A stretch of DNA of 64,000 nucleotides from Flavobacteriales bacterium UBA4474 (GCA_002389295.1 DGOE01000041.1:11004-75003), one strand, 5' to 3'. Positions 18,908 to 28,673 are shown, counted from the first letter of the stretch. Made by a program: numbers and translations. The notes: a model not told the origin generated them from the letters alone.

Positions 18908-21332
18908 CGCGGCGCGTGTGCTCCAATGTGGCGCCTCCGGGAACCGTCTGCACCACTTGCAACAGGTAAGCTCCAGGCACGCGGCCTGCCGTTGAAAGGG
19001 CCATTTGACGCCCTCCCGTCCATTGTTCGCGGGCAACGATGCGCCCGGTCAAATCCAACCAACGTACCGCTGCGCCGTCCAACACTCCCCCGCCAAAGGA
19101 CAACCGCAGCGGCTCTCCGGCCTGCACGGGGTTGGGGCTCACCGAGAACGTGGGCCCTGCCACGATGCCGCCGATGCCGTTGACTGTGGCACAGGGGTCT
19201 ACGAGGTAAGGCACTGCGTTTTGGTACATGTCGTTCACGACTTCGGTGATGCCGTTGATGCAAAGCTCCGTCTCGGGTGCCTGGGTCCAGTAAATCCGGC
19301 ACAAAGGCGTCCACTCATAGTGCTTGGACATGGAGGCGTTGTCATAGCTCAAACCAATGAGGGTATTGCCGCCCAACGCATGCTCCGGTTGGATCATGTA
19401 CTCCAGCGGATCGGTCAGGCTGACAGCCTGCTGAATGCCACAGCTGACATCGAACTGGTAACCGAGGATGCGGTTGTGCGGATTGAGCACCTGGACGTCA
19501 AAGAAGCCCTGCGCCCAGTTGACCTCCCCAAGCTTGAACCACACGCTGTCATAGGGATTCACCACATGGGGTGCCGGAAACTGGCACTTGTCATGGAATC
19601 CTGAGCTGTCGGGGTTGCTGTGGGCAATGTCCCAATATTGGCAACGCGCCATCAAGGCCGCATCGGATACCGTCAGCTCTCCATCCTGGTCCAGGTCGTT
19701 GCATGGTGCGGCTTGAAGGTCATTGCCCAAGATGCCATCCACATAGGCCTCCGCATCGGTGAGGTCCTGGTCGGCATCGGCGTCGAGGTCCCCCATGAGG
19801 GCCGTGCCGCCGCAATCCCCCATGCAATCCATCTGTGCTGTTCCGTAAGGCTCTCCCGTGCAATCCACCAGTTGGTCGCAGTCGTCCCAAACATCCACCT
19901 GCAGTTCACCCGAGGTGCGGTCCATGTTGATGCAGACCACGCCCCAGTTGTTTTCGTAGTCGTTCTCCTGGCGGCCCAGCGCATCGGGGCTGTAGTCCCA
20001 ATTCACCCGTACCACGAGGTGGTACAGGCCATCTGGAATGCCCGTTACATCGATCCATTGGCAGGAAAGCCCTGCGCCGTAGATGTCACCGCAATGGGCC
20101 GAAATGCCCATGTTGCTGCAGCCGTATTGGAAGGTGCCGCCGTCGCTGCATTCGAGGTCCATGACGCAGAATCCGTTTTTGAACCCGATGGGCAACATCT
20201 GGCCCTCCATGGTGAAGAGGTCGTATTTCGCATAGCCCTTGTAGTGCCAGTGGTTGTGACACTCTCCCCATTCGAACTGCTGGGTCGAATCGCTCTGGGC
20301 GGTGGTGCCGATGTAGTAATCGATGTCGCCGATGTTTTTGATGTGGGTGGTAAAACGCACCAGTTCCCGCTCGCCGTAGCCGTTGAGACAACCTTCCACG
20401 ATGTAGCAGTTGTTTTCGTCGACCATCATGGTCTCAGCCTGCAAGCTGTTCTCGATGGCGCTCTCCACCACCATGAGGTCAGGCCCCGTGCAGAGTGGAT
20501 CGCCCGGGTAAACACAGCTTCCGTTGTCCAATTCCGCTGCCGGGTTGTAGTTGCACGCTTCGTCATCGGTACATCCCTCTGGTGGTCCGACATAGTTCAA
20601 GCTCCAATCGAAACCGCTGCAGTCACCCGTTAGGTTGGCAAAACGCACCCAATAGGTCACGCCACCCTCGAGCAAGACGAGCAGCTGCGCACTTTCCACA
20701 TTGTCTTCGCACCCCCCTTGATTGTCATCGTAGTAGATCGACCCTTCATTGGTGTCGTCGAAGTTGTTCATGTTGCAGTAATCGTAGATCCACAGGCGCG
20801 TATCGCACCCCGACCCACAGCTGGTCAATGCGTACATGCCGTTCTGCCCCGGCGTAAACGTCCACCACTCCACATTTTCTCCCGCCGTCACCTGCAGGGG
20901 GTCTTCTCCAAGCTCCAGGAGGATGGCCTCGTTGCAGGTCCAGCCTGGAGGGCAATCAATGGCGTGGCTTTGTCCGTAACCGTAGTTTCCGCTGCCTTGG
21001 ACGAGCAATTCACCGTCCAACAACACCTGGTAATATGCGTCACCGACAAGGCCATCACCGTAGGTGTCGTTCATGGTGAACACCATGCAGTCCTCCCAAT
21101 CTGCCGTGTCCACGCAGAATGTGTAGAGCGTATCGTTGGCGTCGGCCACATCTGCCTCGAGCAGGATGTCTCCCGAGCCATTGGTCAGGTCCCAGCTCAT
21201 TTCATAAGGCCACGCATCGGGTGCGATGATGACGGAAAAGGTGTGCTGATCGTCTGCACAGTCCTGCCCGCAGATGGCAGAACAAAAAAGAAATGCAGCA
21301 ATGAGTAAGGGAACCCGGGTGGCGAATGACAT
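18894..21332 (-). CDS. Secreted lysyl-oxidase-like protein, T9SS type A sorted (LOX2)
   Basis: 812 residues, signal peptide ending near SAICGQ. Order: a 'DxYGDG' beta module (~25-135), a second Cys-rich module (~140-260), a GCTD spacer, a lysyl oxidase domain (~285-480), a dockerin-like pair (~500-560), a cohesin-like beta region, and a C-terminal T9SS type A domain (TFSVSPNPVQAGEPLRLSF). Copper ligands His359/361/363 (CHNHWH) and the cofactor pair Lys385 (GFKNGFC) and Tyr418 (GDIY) are present. The layout parallels LOX1 at 9379-12420, but the tail differs. Predicted extracellular amine oxidase, perhaps cross-linking surface proteins; not demonstrated. Confidence 0.88.
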   Translation of the reverse strand: MSFATRVPLLIAAFLFCSAICGQDCADDQHTFSVIIAPDAWPYEMSWDLTNGSGDILLEADVADANDTLYTFCVDTADWEDCMVFTMNDTYGDGLVGDAYYQVLLDGELLVQGSGNYGYGQSHAIDCPPGWTCNEAILLELGEDPLQVTAGENVEWWTFTPGQNGMYALTSCGSGCDTRLWIYDYCNMNNFDDTNEGSIYYDDNQGGCEDNVESAQLLVLLEGGVTYWVRFANLTGDCSGFDWSLNYVGPPEGCTDDEACNYNPAAELDNGSCVYPGDPLCTGPDLMVVESAIENSLQAETMMVDENNCYIVEGCLNGYGERELVRFTTHIKNIGDIDYYIGTTAQSDSTQQFEWGECHNHWHYKGYAKYDLFTMEGQMLPIGFKNGFCVMDLECSDGGTFQYGCSNMGISAHCGDIYGAGLSCQWIDVTGIPDGLYHLVVRVNWDYSPDALGRQENDYENNWGVVCINMDRTSGELQVDVWDDCDQLVDCTGEPYGTAQMDCMGDCGGTALMGDLDADADQDLTDAEAYVDGILGNDLQAAPCNDLDQDGELTVSDAALMARCQYWDIAHSNPDSSGFHDKCQFPAPHVVNPYDSVWFKLGEVNWAQGFFDVQVLNPHNRILGYQFDVSCGIQQAVSLTDPLEYMIQPEHALGGNTLIGLSYDNASMSKHYEWTPLCRIYWTQAPETELCINGITEVVNDMYQNAVPYLVDPCATVNGIGGIVAGPTFSVSPNPVQAGEPLRLSFGGGVLDGAAVRWLDLTGRIVAREQWTGGRQMALSTAGRVPGAYLLQVVQTVPGGATLEHTRRVTVR

Positions 21333-21416
21333 GACGCCAATTTACCCCGCAAATCTTCGCCCCTCGCCCATCACCGAATGCAGCACGCAGAATATCGAAG
21401 GGACGCTGCCTTGTCC

Positions 21417-21424
21417 TATTTTTG
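21417..21424 (+). promoter_or_regulatory. -7 promoter box for the 40-residue membrane protein
   Basis: TATTTTTG matches the TAnnTTTG consensus exactly, 25 bases before the ATG at 21450. It supports expression of the small gene that follows. Confidence 0.55.
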
Positions 21425-21449
21425 CGCCAGCACACGACGCAATCGCATT

Positions 21450-21572
21450 ATGGCCCACGATCAAGACCACCACGACCACTCAGAAGCCGAGCAGAATGAA
21501 ATCGGCGGACCGGTTGTACTCGCGCTATTTCTCTTCGGATTGGTCATATTGACCATCTACTTCCTCAGCTGA
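21450..21572 (+). CDS. 40-residue His/Asp-rich single-pass membrane protein
   Basis: The N-terminal half (MAHDQDHHDHSEAEQNEIGG) is acidic and contains four histidines. The C-terminal half is one hydrophobic helix (VVLALFLFGLVILTIYFLS) that ends the protein. I start at the ATG at 21450, not at an upstream in-frame start at 21378 that would precede the -7 box. The short soluble head with several histidines could bind metal or act as a subunit of a membrane complex. I do not recognise the family. It stands alone between two minus-strand genes. Confidence 0.55.
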   Translation: MAHDQDHHDHSEAEQNEIGGPVVLALFLFGLVILTIYFLS

Positions 21573-21586
21573 GGAAGCAGCCCCGT

Positions 21587-23914
21587 TTATTCTTTGTCGG
21601 CCTCCATTTGGCGCCGGCGCTCCTTCATCCGCTCCATCGAGCGGCGGCGGAACTCATCCCTGAGTTCGTCCTCATCCTGCTCATAACCGCGCCCCATTCC
21701 CGTTCCGCTGCCAAACGGGCGCCAATTGGGACTCAAATTGTCTGGATCCCGCTCGGTCAGGGTCATCTCCTGAACGAGGTGGGTCGCCCCGGCATAGATA
21801 TCGGTGACCCAAAGTACGTAGCGCATGTCGACCATGATGTTGCGACAGCGGTCCGCATCGAAGCGGACATCGCTCATGGTGCTTTCCCATGTGCGGTCAA
21901 AATTCAATCCCACGAGGTCACCCGTGGCATTGATCGCCGGAGAACCGGAATTGCCACCTGTGGTGTGGTTTGACCCGAGAAAGCAAACGCGGAGGTGGCC
22001 ATCAGCATCGGCATAAGGACCATAGGATTCGGCGCGCAATTTGGTCACGAGGTCTGCAGGAAGGTCAAACTCCGCATCCCCGGGCACGTACTTGTCGAGC
22101 ACACCGCGCGCGGTAGAAAATGGCTTGTAGCTCACGGCATCGCGGGGTGCACTCCCTTCCATGCGGCCATAAGTGAGCCTCAATGTGCTGTTGGCATCGG
22201 GCCAGAATGTGCTGTCGGGATAGACCTTGGCCAGTGCCTGGAGGTAGCGGCCCATGTCCGTCTCCATGGCCCCCTGCCGCTTTGAATATTCGTTTCTGAC
22301 TTTGACCCAGTAGCTGTCGCTCGTTTGGCGCGCCCAGGTCACCAAGTCGTCCTTGGCCCGCTTTTTCAGGCCTTTTCTGTTGCGGTCTTTGAGCAAGGTC
22401 ATGAAGTCATCGCCATCATCGAGGATGCTGCCTTCGTACAATGCCGTCGCCAAGTCCATGGGGTCTACTTGATCATCCGCGGCTTGCTGGGCCACCTCAG
22501 GCGCAAAGCCCTCAGGCATGGCCTCCATGTAGAGCGGAAACACGGCGGCAAAGACCTTCATGTCCACTGCTGCGCGGTAGTCGGGATAGAACTTCAATGC
22601 CGCCGCCAACACCTCTTCAGCCCGGGCGTCGAAAGCACTGTCGGAAACCGCCTTGTCGCCCGCCATGTCCAGGATATCGCCCACTCGGTCCGCCCAACGC
22701 AAAATTTCTGGACCGTAATAAAACCACTCGATAAACAAGGACCGCGCCTCCAAATAGGGCTGCAATGCCGCAAAGTCCTTGGTCAAGTCGCCCACGACAG
22801 TGCTGTAATCAGCGAGCCCTTGCTGGCGCACGGCTTTGCCCAATTCGATTTGGGCCTTTCGCTTTTCAGCCACAGCGCCAAAATCGATGAGCCCCTCATT
22901 CTGGCCGATCCACTTCTTCCAAGCATTGGCGATTCGGCTCTGCTTGGCGGCATATGCGATGCGCGTGGCATCGTCTGACCGCATGGCGGAATTGATGATG
23001 TCGAGGCTGGCTGAGCGCATCCCAATGCGGACGGGGTTCAGTGTTTCAATAAGGTGCTGCACCTGCACAGAGGGGATGTAGCGCTCAGTGGTGCCGGGAA
23101 AACCAAACACCATGGTAAAATCACCTTCGTCCACGCCGTGCATGGACACCGGAAGGTGGTGTGCAGGGTCGAGCGGGATGTTCTCGTCACTGGGCTCGGC
23201 CGGTGCACCGTCCGGGCCACTGTAAATGCGAAACAACGAGAAATCACCTGTGTGGCGCGGCCAAACCCAATTGTCGGTGTCGCCTCCAAACTTGCCGATT
23301 GAACTCGGGGGTGCTCCCACCAAGCGCACATCCTTGAATGTTCGGGTGACAATGACGAATTGCTGATTGCCGTAGAGAAAGTCCCGGACCACAGCGTCGT
23401 GATCGGTGCCCGCTGTGGCCGCGGCTGCCAGCCGCTCCCGCATGGCTTTCTCTGCCTCTGGGCCAAGGGCGCGCGCCGCTTGAACCGAATCGGTCACGTC
23501 CTCGATCCGGACAATGAACATGGCCGTGAGGCCAGGGTTGGTCAATTCCTCTGCCATGGACATCGCCCAAAAACCATCCTTCAAAATGTCGCGCTCAAGG
23601 CTGCTGTGCGATTGAATCTGTCCGAAGCCGCAATGGTGGTTGGTGAGGAGCAGTCCCCGGTCAGAAATCACACTGGCCGTGCACCCCCCACCGAATTGCA
23701 CGATGGCGTCCTTCAAAGAGCTGCGGTTGATGGAATAAATGTCCTCTGCCGTCAGCTTGAGGCCCATGTCTTGCATGTCCCCTTCGACAGCACTGAGCAA
23801 AGCGGGAATCCACATGCCCTCTGTCGCGCGGGCAGAAACGAAGGCCCCCAGGGCAAGGATGATAACGGCTCCTCTTCGCAGAGCGGAACCGGCGGTCACG
23901 GTGGTCTTGATCAT
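21587..23914 (-). CDS. dpp11: S46-family dipeptidyl-peptidase, DPP11-type
   Basis: Periplasmic serine exopeptidase that removes dipeptides from peptide N-termini. 775 residues, signal peptide ending at SARA, mature start TEGMWIP as usual for S46. Catalytic His in TNHHCG (~94) and Ser656 in GGNSGSP. Eighteen residues after the serine is Arg674 (NFDRTWE). In P. gingivalis DPP11, Ser655/Arg673 have the same spacing and the Arg selects Asp/Glu at P1; DPP7 has Gly there. I therefore infer acidic-residue specificity. The C-terminal ~40 residues are charged (RRRSMERMKERRR). A T-T-A-A-T-T-T-G box lies 5 bases before the ATG. Confidence 0.92.
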   Translation of the reverse strand: MIKTTVTAGSALRRGAVIILALGAFVSARATEGMWIPALLSAVEGDMQDMGLKLTAEDIYSINRSSLKDAIVQFGGGCTASVISDRGLLLTNHHCGFGQIQSHSSLERDILKDGFWAMSMAEELTNPGLTAMFIVRIEDVTDSVQAARALGPEAEKAMRERLAAAATAGTDHDAVVRDFLYGNQQFVIVTRTFKDVRLVGAPPSSIGKFGGDTDNWVWPRHTGDFSLFRIYSGPDGAPAEPSDENIPLDPAHHLPVSMHGVDEGDFTMVFGFPGTTERYIPSVQVQHLIETLNPVRIGMRSASLDIINSAMRSDDATRIAYAAKQSRIANAWKKWIGQNEGLIDFGAVAEKRKAQIELGKAVRQQGLADYSTVVGDLTKDFAALQPYLEARSLFIEWFYYGPEILRWADRVGDILDMAGDKAVSDSAFDARAEEVLAAALKFYPDYRAAVDMKVFAAVFPLYMEAMPEGFAPEVAQQAADDQVDPMDLATALYEGSILDDGDDFMTLLKDRNRKGLKKRAKDDLVTWARQTSDSYWVKVRNEYSKRQGAMETDMGRYLQALAKVYPDSTFWPDANSTLRLTYGRMEGSAPRDAVSYKPFSTARGVLDKYVPGDAEFDLPADLVTKLRAESYGPYADADGHLRVCFLGSNHTTGGNSGSPAINATGDLVGLNFDRTWESTMSDVRFDADRCRNIMVDMRYVLWVTDIYAGATHLVQEMTLTERDPDNLSPNWRPFGSGTGMGRGYEQDEDELRDEFRRRSMERMKERRRQMEADKE

Positions 23915-23925
23915 GCCGGCAAATT

Positions 23926-23949
23926 AATGCCCGGTGACCACCCGGCATT
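23926..23949 (-). terminator. Hairpin between threonine aldolase and the S46 peptidase gene
   Basis: Stem of 6 bp (AATGCC/GGCATT), one mismatch, then 3 bp around a GACC-type loop. On the minus strand it lies after the aldolase stop and runs straight into the -7-like box of the peptidase gene. It may be a terminator, or both terminator and promoter edge. Confidence 0.45.
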
Positions 23950-23972
23950 CACCCCAAGCCGTGTGTTGACAT

Positions 23973-24989
23973 TCAGCGCCAGTCAGCGAGGGCCGCAAGC
24001 ACGTGTTTGAGGCCCTCATCGCCGAAGTCAAGATGGGTCACCCACCTCACTTTGTGGGGACCAAAAGCCGAACAAAGGATGCCTTGCGCGCGCTGTGCTT
24101 CCACCAAATCCGATGCTGGACGCCCTCCAGCAAGGCTGGCAATAACGATGTTGGTTTCCACCTGGTCCACGTGGTCCACAGCAGGATGGTCCGCCAACAA
24201 CTCACCAATGCGGGAGGCGCGGTCGTGGTCCTCTTGAAGCCGGTCGAAATGATGGTCCATGGCGTGCAGTCCGGCTGCCGCAAGGATGCCGACCTGCCGC
24301 ATGCCGCCGCCCATCACCTTGCGGCTCCGGTGGGCTTCATCGATAAACGCCTTCGACCCAAGCAGCACAGAGCCCGCGGGGGTGCCGAGCCCCTTGGACA
24401 GACAAAGCGATACGCTGTCAAACATGCGCCCGTATGCCGTCCAATCCGCCCCGGTATTGCGCAAGGCATTCCATGCCCGCGCCCCGTCGAGGTGGAAAGG
24501 AAGCCCCAATTCATTGCACACTGTGCTGCCCTCCTTGAGGGTCTCGAGCGATTGCACCGCTCCACCGCCCTTGTTTACCGTATCCTCCACACAGACGAGT
24601 CCGGTGCGCGCGAAATGGCTGTCGGCGGGGTTTACTTCAGAGCGAATGACCGCGGCGGGCATGGCCCCTCCGGGCGCCTCCAACAGCCGAACACTGGCGC
24701 CACTGTTTCTGGCGATTCCCCCTCCCTCGTAGTTGTAGACGTGGCTCAGCCTGTGGCACATCACCTCATCTCCTGGTGCGACGTGCACATTGATGGCGAT
24801 CTGATTGGCCATCGTCCCCGAAGGACAGAACAGGCCGGCCTCGTGCCCAAAACGCTCTGCCAGCGTGTCCTGCAGGCGGTTCACCGTAGGGTCTTCACCG
24901 TATACATCGTCCCCGGTGGGTGCGGACATCATGGCCTTGAGCATGGCCCCGGTCGGTCTTGTGACCGTATCGCTCCTCAAATCAAACAT
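23973..24989 (-). CDS. ltaE: L-threonine aldolase (low specificity)
   Basis: PLP enzyme that splits threonine or allo-threonine into glycine and acetaldehyde. 338 residues with [13 protein letters not shown] at the start, [34 protein letters not shown] and the PLP lysine in [15 protein letters not shown] start at 24989 (MFDLRSDT); an in-frame extension to 25022 would add a basic stretch and touch the upstream gene's stop. It lies 29 bases downstream of the secreted-protein gene on the same strand, with no terminator visible between them. Confidence 0.94.
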   Translation of the reverse strand: MFDLRSDTVTRPTGAMLKAMMSAPTGDDVYGEDPTVNRLQDTLAERFGHEAGLFCPSGTMANQIAINVHVAPGDEVMCHRLSHVYNYEGGGIARNSGASVRLLEAPGGAMPAAVIRSEVNPADSHFARTGLVCVEDTVNKGGGAVQSLETLKEGSTVCNELGLPFHLDGARAWNALRNTGADWTAYGRMFDSVSLCLSKGLGTPAGSVLLGSKAFIDEAHRSRKVMGGGMRQVGILAAAGLHAMDHHFDRLQEDHDRASRIGELLADHPAVDHVDQVETNIVIASLAGGRPASDLVEAQRAQGILCSAFGPHKVRWVTHLDFGDEGLKHVLAALADWR

Positions 24990-25018
24990 GGTTTCCTTTC
25001 GGTGTTTCCGACGCCGCT

Positions 25019-26941
25019 TCAATTCAGCTGCAGACGGACTGCTGTCTCTGTGCCCTCGGCCACCCAGAGGTATTGGCCGGCGCTGAGACCGGAAGCAGAC
25101 AATTCGAACTGCAGGGCACCCTGCAATGCCCGCGCTTGACCCTTTTCAATGATGCGGCCTGAGGCATCGCGCAAGGACCAACTCCCCGCCCAATCCGCAG
25201 GCACCTGGCTCCACATGATGGTCCAACTTCCTCCCGGCGCAGCTGGATTGGGAAAAGCCTGCACTGAAGGTGCCGCGCTGTCCCATTCGCCCAAGCCGAG
25301 GGTGCAATCGAAAACGGTGACGAAAATGGCATCGGCATGCGAACAGCCAAATGCGTTGGATGCTTCGACGACAATGGGATAGGTTCCCGGTCCCAAATCA
25401 GCCCCATTTATGATGATGAATTGGTCTGCACTGCCGTTGCTCCAGAGGTACTCCAGGCCAGCAGGCGCAGAAAGCACCAGCTGTTGGTCTTCGCAAATGG
25501 TGGTGTCGGGGCCCAGGGTGAAGGCAAAGGCGTCGTCCTCAGCCTGGAGGTCAAACTGGATTTCCTCTATACACCCGTTGCCGTCCTCCATGACCACTGT
25601 GAAGGCCCCTTCGGCCATGTCGTCAATGGCTGGCCCCGTGCCAAGTTCACCGAGTTCACCGGACCATGTGATGGAATAAGGCTCCGTACCTCCGCTCACC
25701 GCCAAGGCGGCACTGCCGTTGGGCTGGTCGGGGCAACCGGGTGGCACCAGATCAAGGTCCAGGGAAATGGGGTCGGGTTGGGTCAAGGTCACCGCGTGGG
25801 TCAACGTGTTGCCACAGTTGGTCACGATCACGGCAGAATAGGTGCCCCCGCTCAAACCAGAAATCTGCTGGCCCTCGCCGGAAAATCCATCGGGGCCGAT
25901 CCAAGCCGCAGTGAAATCCGCCCCCATGCCGATGGGATTCAACACGATCGTTCCGTTGGGGTCCTCCTCCTTGCCCAGTGGGCAACCAAGGCCTCCGGTG
26001 ACGCTGGTCATCTCTTCGGCCAGGTCCGAACTCGTCTCGACCACGATTCCGACTGTTCCCCGCGCATTTTGCCACCCATCCACTTGGATGAGGTAGGTGG
26101 CGCCGCTGTCCAGACAGCCCGTCCACATTGAACTGGCATAATAGGCTCCTGAACCGCAGCCTCCGGGCATGTCGTCATTGGCCCCCACGAGGGTGAATGT
26201 GGTGAAATCGCTGCAGTCTTCCGCCTTCCACAAGGCTATCTGCGTATCGAAATCGGTGGTGTCCGTGCACGCCGTCACCAGGCAGTTGCCCGCGGTGGCC
26301 GTAAAGGACAGCCAGGCCGACCCCGTCACACCGCCTTCGCACCATCCGCCATTGATTTGGCAAGCATACACGCCGGGAAAATTGGGTGCACCAGGCTCGC
26401 CATAAGCGGCCGTGCAGCTGTCGTTTGAGACGATGGCCATGGGGCCGTCCACCACGACTTCTTCGGCACCACAGGGCGAATCATAAGCCGGTCCAGACAT
26501 TTCGAAGGGATTGAAATCCCAGGTGTTTCCAAAGCCAGACCCGGGGAAGCTGTTGGTCAGCACGCCTTCATTGTACACTTCGAAATAAGTGCCCCCGTCC
26601 CCGTAGCTGTCCACGTGGTGCAGGGTCAGCACCTCATCCGGTGTGCCGCACAAGGTGTCCAGGATAAAGGTGGCATTCGAAGCGTATTCGCCTGCGGGCG
26701 CCCCGGGCAGTCCCTCTCCGTCGCAGCCTACACCGGCCGCATTGCCTCCCCAATACAGGGCATCCACACCACACGCACCGCCTTCTGGCGTGATCTCCCA
26801 ATACATCTCATAGCCCCAGGCATCTGTATACAGGCGCAATTCAAACGGTGATTGGCCTTCAGGACAGTCTTGACTGAACGCATTCATGCCAGCTGTGCAG
26901 GACAGCATCAGCAAAAAGACCACTGGGGTTGAGGATTTCAT
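25019..26941 (-). CDS. Secreted Cys-rich beta-sandwich protein, T9SS type A sorted
   Basis: 640 residues; signal peptide ending near MNAFSQ. The first ~130 residues are the 'DxYGDG' module ([12 protein letters not shown], then [17 protein letters not shown]), also found at the start of LOX2. A jelly-roll-like Cys-rich module follows (~140-300). Two SprB-like or Ig-like repeats (~310-460) precede a PKD-like region. The last ~80 residues are a T9SS type A domain ([17 protein letters not shown] ... [11 protein letters not shown]). The start at 26941 is supported by the signal peptide and by a TATTTTTC box 4 bases upstream. Function unknown; likely outer-surface or secreted. Confidence 0.82.
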   Translation of the reverse strand: MKSSTPVVFLLMLSCTAGMNAFSQDCPEGQSPFELRLYTDAWGYEMYWEITPEGGACGVDALYWGGNAAGVGCDGEGLPGAPAGEYASNATFILDTLCGTPDEVLTLHHVDSYGDGGTYFEVYNEGVLTNSFPGSGFGNTWDFNPFEMSGPAYDSPCGAEEVVVDGPMAIVSNDSCTAAYGEPGAPNFPGVYACQINGGWCEGGVTGSAWLSFTATAGNCLVTACTDTTDFDTQIALWKAEDCSDFTTFTLVGANDDMPGGCGSGAYYASSMWTGCLDSGATYLIQVDGWQNARGTVGIVVETSSDLAEEMTSVTGGLGCPLGKEEDPNGTIVLNPIGMGADFTAAWIGPDGFSGEGQQISGLSGGTYSAVIVTNCGNTLTHAVTLTQPDPISLDLDLVPPGCPDQPNGSAALAVSGGTEPYSITWSGELGELGTGPAIDDMAEGAFTVVMEDGNGCIEEIQFDLQAEDDAFAFTLGPDTTICEDQQLVLSAPAGLEYLWSNGSADQFIIINGADLGPGTYPIVVEASNAFGCSHADAIFVTVFDCTLGLGEWDSAAPSVQAFPNPAAPGGSWTIMWSQVPADWAGSWSLRDASGRIIEKGQARALQGALQFELSASGLSAGQYLWVAEGTETAVRLQLN

Positions 26942-26977
26942 GGCCGAAAAATAGGGCATTGCGCACATGGCATTCCG

Positions 26978-26985
26978 TAGCTTTG
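26978..26985 (+). promoter_or_regulatory. -7 promoter box for yaaA
   Basis: TAGCTTTG matches TAnnTTTG exactly, 7 bases before the yaaA ATG. A TTG 16 bases upstream could be the -33 element. The leader would be a few bases at most. Confidence 0.7.
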
Positions 26986-26992
26986 CGGGCCC

Positions 26993-27763
26993 ATGCGCTT
27001 TTTGCTTTCTCCTGCAAAGACATTTAGGACCGAAGCCCTGCCTGTGGTGGCCGGTGCCAGCCAACCTGTTTTTGTTGATCGGGCAGCCACCATCATGGAG
27101 GACTTGTCTCTTGTAAAGGAGCGGGACCTTATGGCGCACATGGACATCAGTGAGGCGTTGGCAGAAGAAACCGCTGCGCGGCACCAAGAATGGGGCACCC
27201 CCTTCCACCCCGGAAATGCCCGAGCGGCCATCCATTCTTTTCACGGTGAGGTCTACCGCGCTTTGGGTGCAGACCGCTGGAATGCCAACAACTTGGACCA
27301 AGCGCAAAGCATGATGCGCATCATCAGCGGTCTGTATGGCTTGCTCAGGCCATTGGACCTGATGCAGGAATACCGCTTGGAAATGGGCAGCCGCTGGTCT
27401 CCAAATGGAAAAGACAACCTCTATGCCTATTGGGGAACCGCGCTCGCCGACCATTTAGCGGCTGAAAGTGACGGTCCCATTGTCAACTTGGCCAGTCAGG
27501 AATATTTCAAAGCAGTGGACCACCCTTCGCTCAAGGGTAAGTTCATTCATATCCATTTCAAGGAGCAGCGAGGCGACACCTTCAAAATGATCGGCACTTA
27601 TGCCAAAACAGCGCGGGGCCGCATGGCGCGTTTCTTGGTGCAGGATGGCATCTCTTCACCCGAGGACATTCAGCATTTCAATGAAGATGGTTATGCCTTT
27701 AACCCCAGCCTGAGTGGAGAGGACGCCTTTACTTTCACACGACATCATACACCCAACCCATGA
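26993..27763 (+). CDS. yaaA: YaaA family protein (peroxide stress response)
   Basis: 256 residues. The family N-terminus MRFLLSPAKTF is present, then NLASQEYFKAV and the late MIGTYAKTARGRMARFL. In E. coli YaaA limits free iron during hydrogen peroxide stress and binds DNA; I infer a similar role. Cytoplasmic, no signal peptide. Divergent from the T9SS gene ending at 25019, with 51 bases between starts. The stop overlaps the next gene as ATGA. Confidence 0.93.
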   Translation: MRFLLSPAKTFRTEALPVVAGASQPVFVDRAATIMEDLSLVKERDLMAHMDISEALAEETAARHQEWGTPFHPGNARAAIHSFHGEVYRALGADRWNANNLDQAQSMMRIISGLYGLLRPLDLMQEYRLEMGSRWSPNGKDNLYAYWGTALADHLAAESDGPIVNLASQEYFKAVDHPSLKGKFIHIHFKEQRGDTFKMIGTYAKTARGRMARFLVQDGISSPEDIQHFNEDGYAFNPSLSGEDAFTFTRHHTPNP

Positions 27764-28470
27764 AATACACCCCGATTCACACCATGGTCCTGTCGGCCTG
27801 CCTGTTCATTGCCGCCTCGGCTTGGACTGGATGCGCTGTCAACGGCCAGAACACACCTACCCCCCAAATGGAAAATACCAATGACTCTTTGAGCTACGCC
27901 CTGGGCGTGCTGTTTGCCACCAATGTCGCCGGTCAAGGCATCAAGGATTACGTCCCCGCCCAAATTGCTCAGGCGTTTGCCGATGTGCAATCCGGCAATG
28001 CCTCCATGACACCGGAGCAAGCCAATGAGCTGGTTCGCACCTCTATGCAGGCCATGGAGGCCAAGGCTGGAGATGCCAACCTCGAGTTGGGACAGGCTTT
28101 CCTTGCTGAAAACAAAGGCAAGGATGGCGTTGTAGAGACCGGGTCCGGTTTGCAGTACCGCGTTGACCGTGAAGGTGACGGTGGAAGCCCTGACCAGAAC
28201 GACCGCGTCACCGTCCACTATCACGGCACGCTCATTGACGGAACGGTTTTCGACAGCAGTTACGACCGCGGACAACCGGCCACTTTCGGCCTGAACCAGG
28301 TCATCCCCGGCTGGACCGAGGGATTGCAGACCATGAAGCAGGGTGGCCAGACCACCTTTTACATCCCTTCCAACCTCGCTTACGGCCCCCGGGCTACAGG
28401 CGACGTGATCGGCGCGAATTCCACGCTCGTATTCAAAGTGGAGCTCCTCGAAGTGGAGACGGTCGACTGA
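27760..28470 (+). CDS. FKBP-type peptidyl-prolyl isomerase, exported (Mip/FkpA-like)
   Basis: 236 residues. A signal peptide with a Cys at WTGC (a possible lipobox, weak) is followed by an N-terminal helical dimerisation region (SLSYALGVLFATNV to ~115). A C-terminal FKBP domain (~130-233) carries DRVTVHYHGTLIDGTVFDSS, FGLNQVIPGWTEGLQ and FYIPSNLAYG. It speeds folding of envelope proteins. The ATG overlaps the yaaA stop as ATGA. A terminator follows 24 bases after the stop. Confidence 0.92.
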   Translation: MKYTPIHTMVLSACLFIAASAWTGCAVNGQNTPTPQMENTNDSLSYALGVLFATNVAGQGIKDYVPAQIAQAFADVQSGNASMTPEQANELVRTSMQAMEAKAGDANLELGQAFLAENKGKDGVVETGSGLQYRVDREGDGGSPDQNDRVTVHYHGTLIDGTVFDSSYDRGQPATFGLNQVIPGWTEGLQTMKQGGQTTFYIPSNLAYGPRATGDVIGANSTLVFKVELLEVETVD

Positions 28471-28494
28471 ATTTTTCGAAAAAATAAATTTTTG

Positions 28495-28532
28495 AAAGGC
28501 GGAGCCCCTCATTTGGGAGCTCTGCCTTTTTT
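28495..28532 (+). terminator. Rho-independent terminator after the FKBP gene
   Basis: Hairpin with outer stem AAAGGC/GCCTTT, an inner 4-bp GAGC/GCTC section and a run of six T at 28527-28532. It ends the yaaA-FKBP unit. Confidence 0.85.
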
Positions 28533-28673
28533 ATCAGCCTTTTCGTTGGCTGATTATACAGTACATGTGGATTTAATGTAAGTGGTTGAAAAACAATAAC
28601 AAGACACATTTCTCAGGCAAAATGTAACCCCAACTTGCGCATCGGAGTAAGGGTGCCAAACAACCTGCCCATC

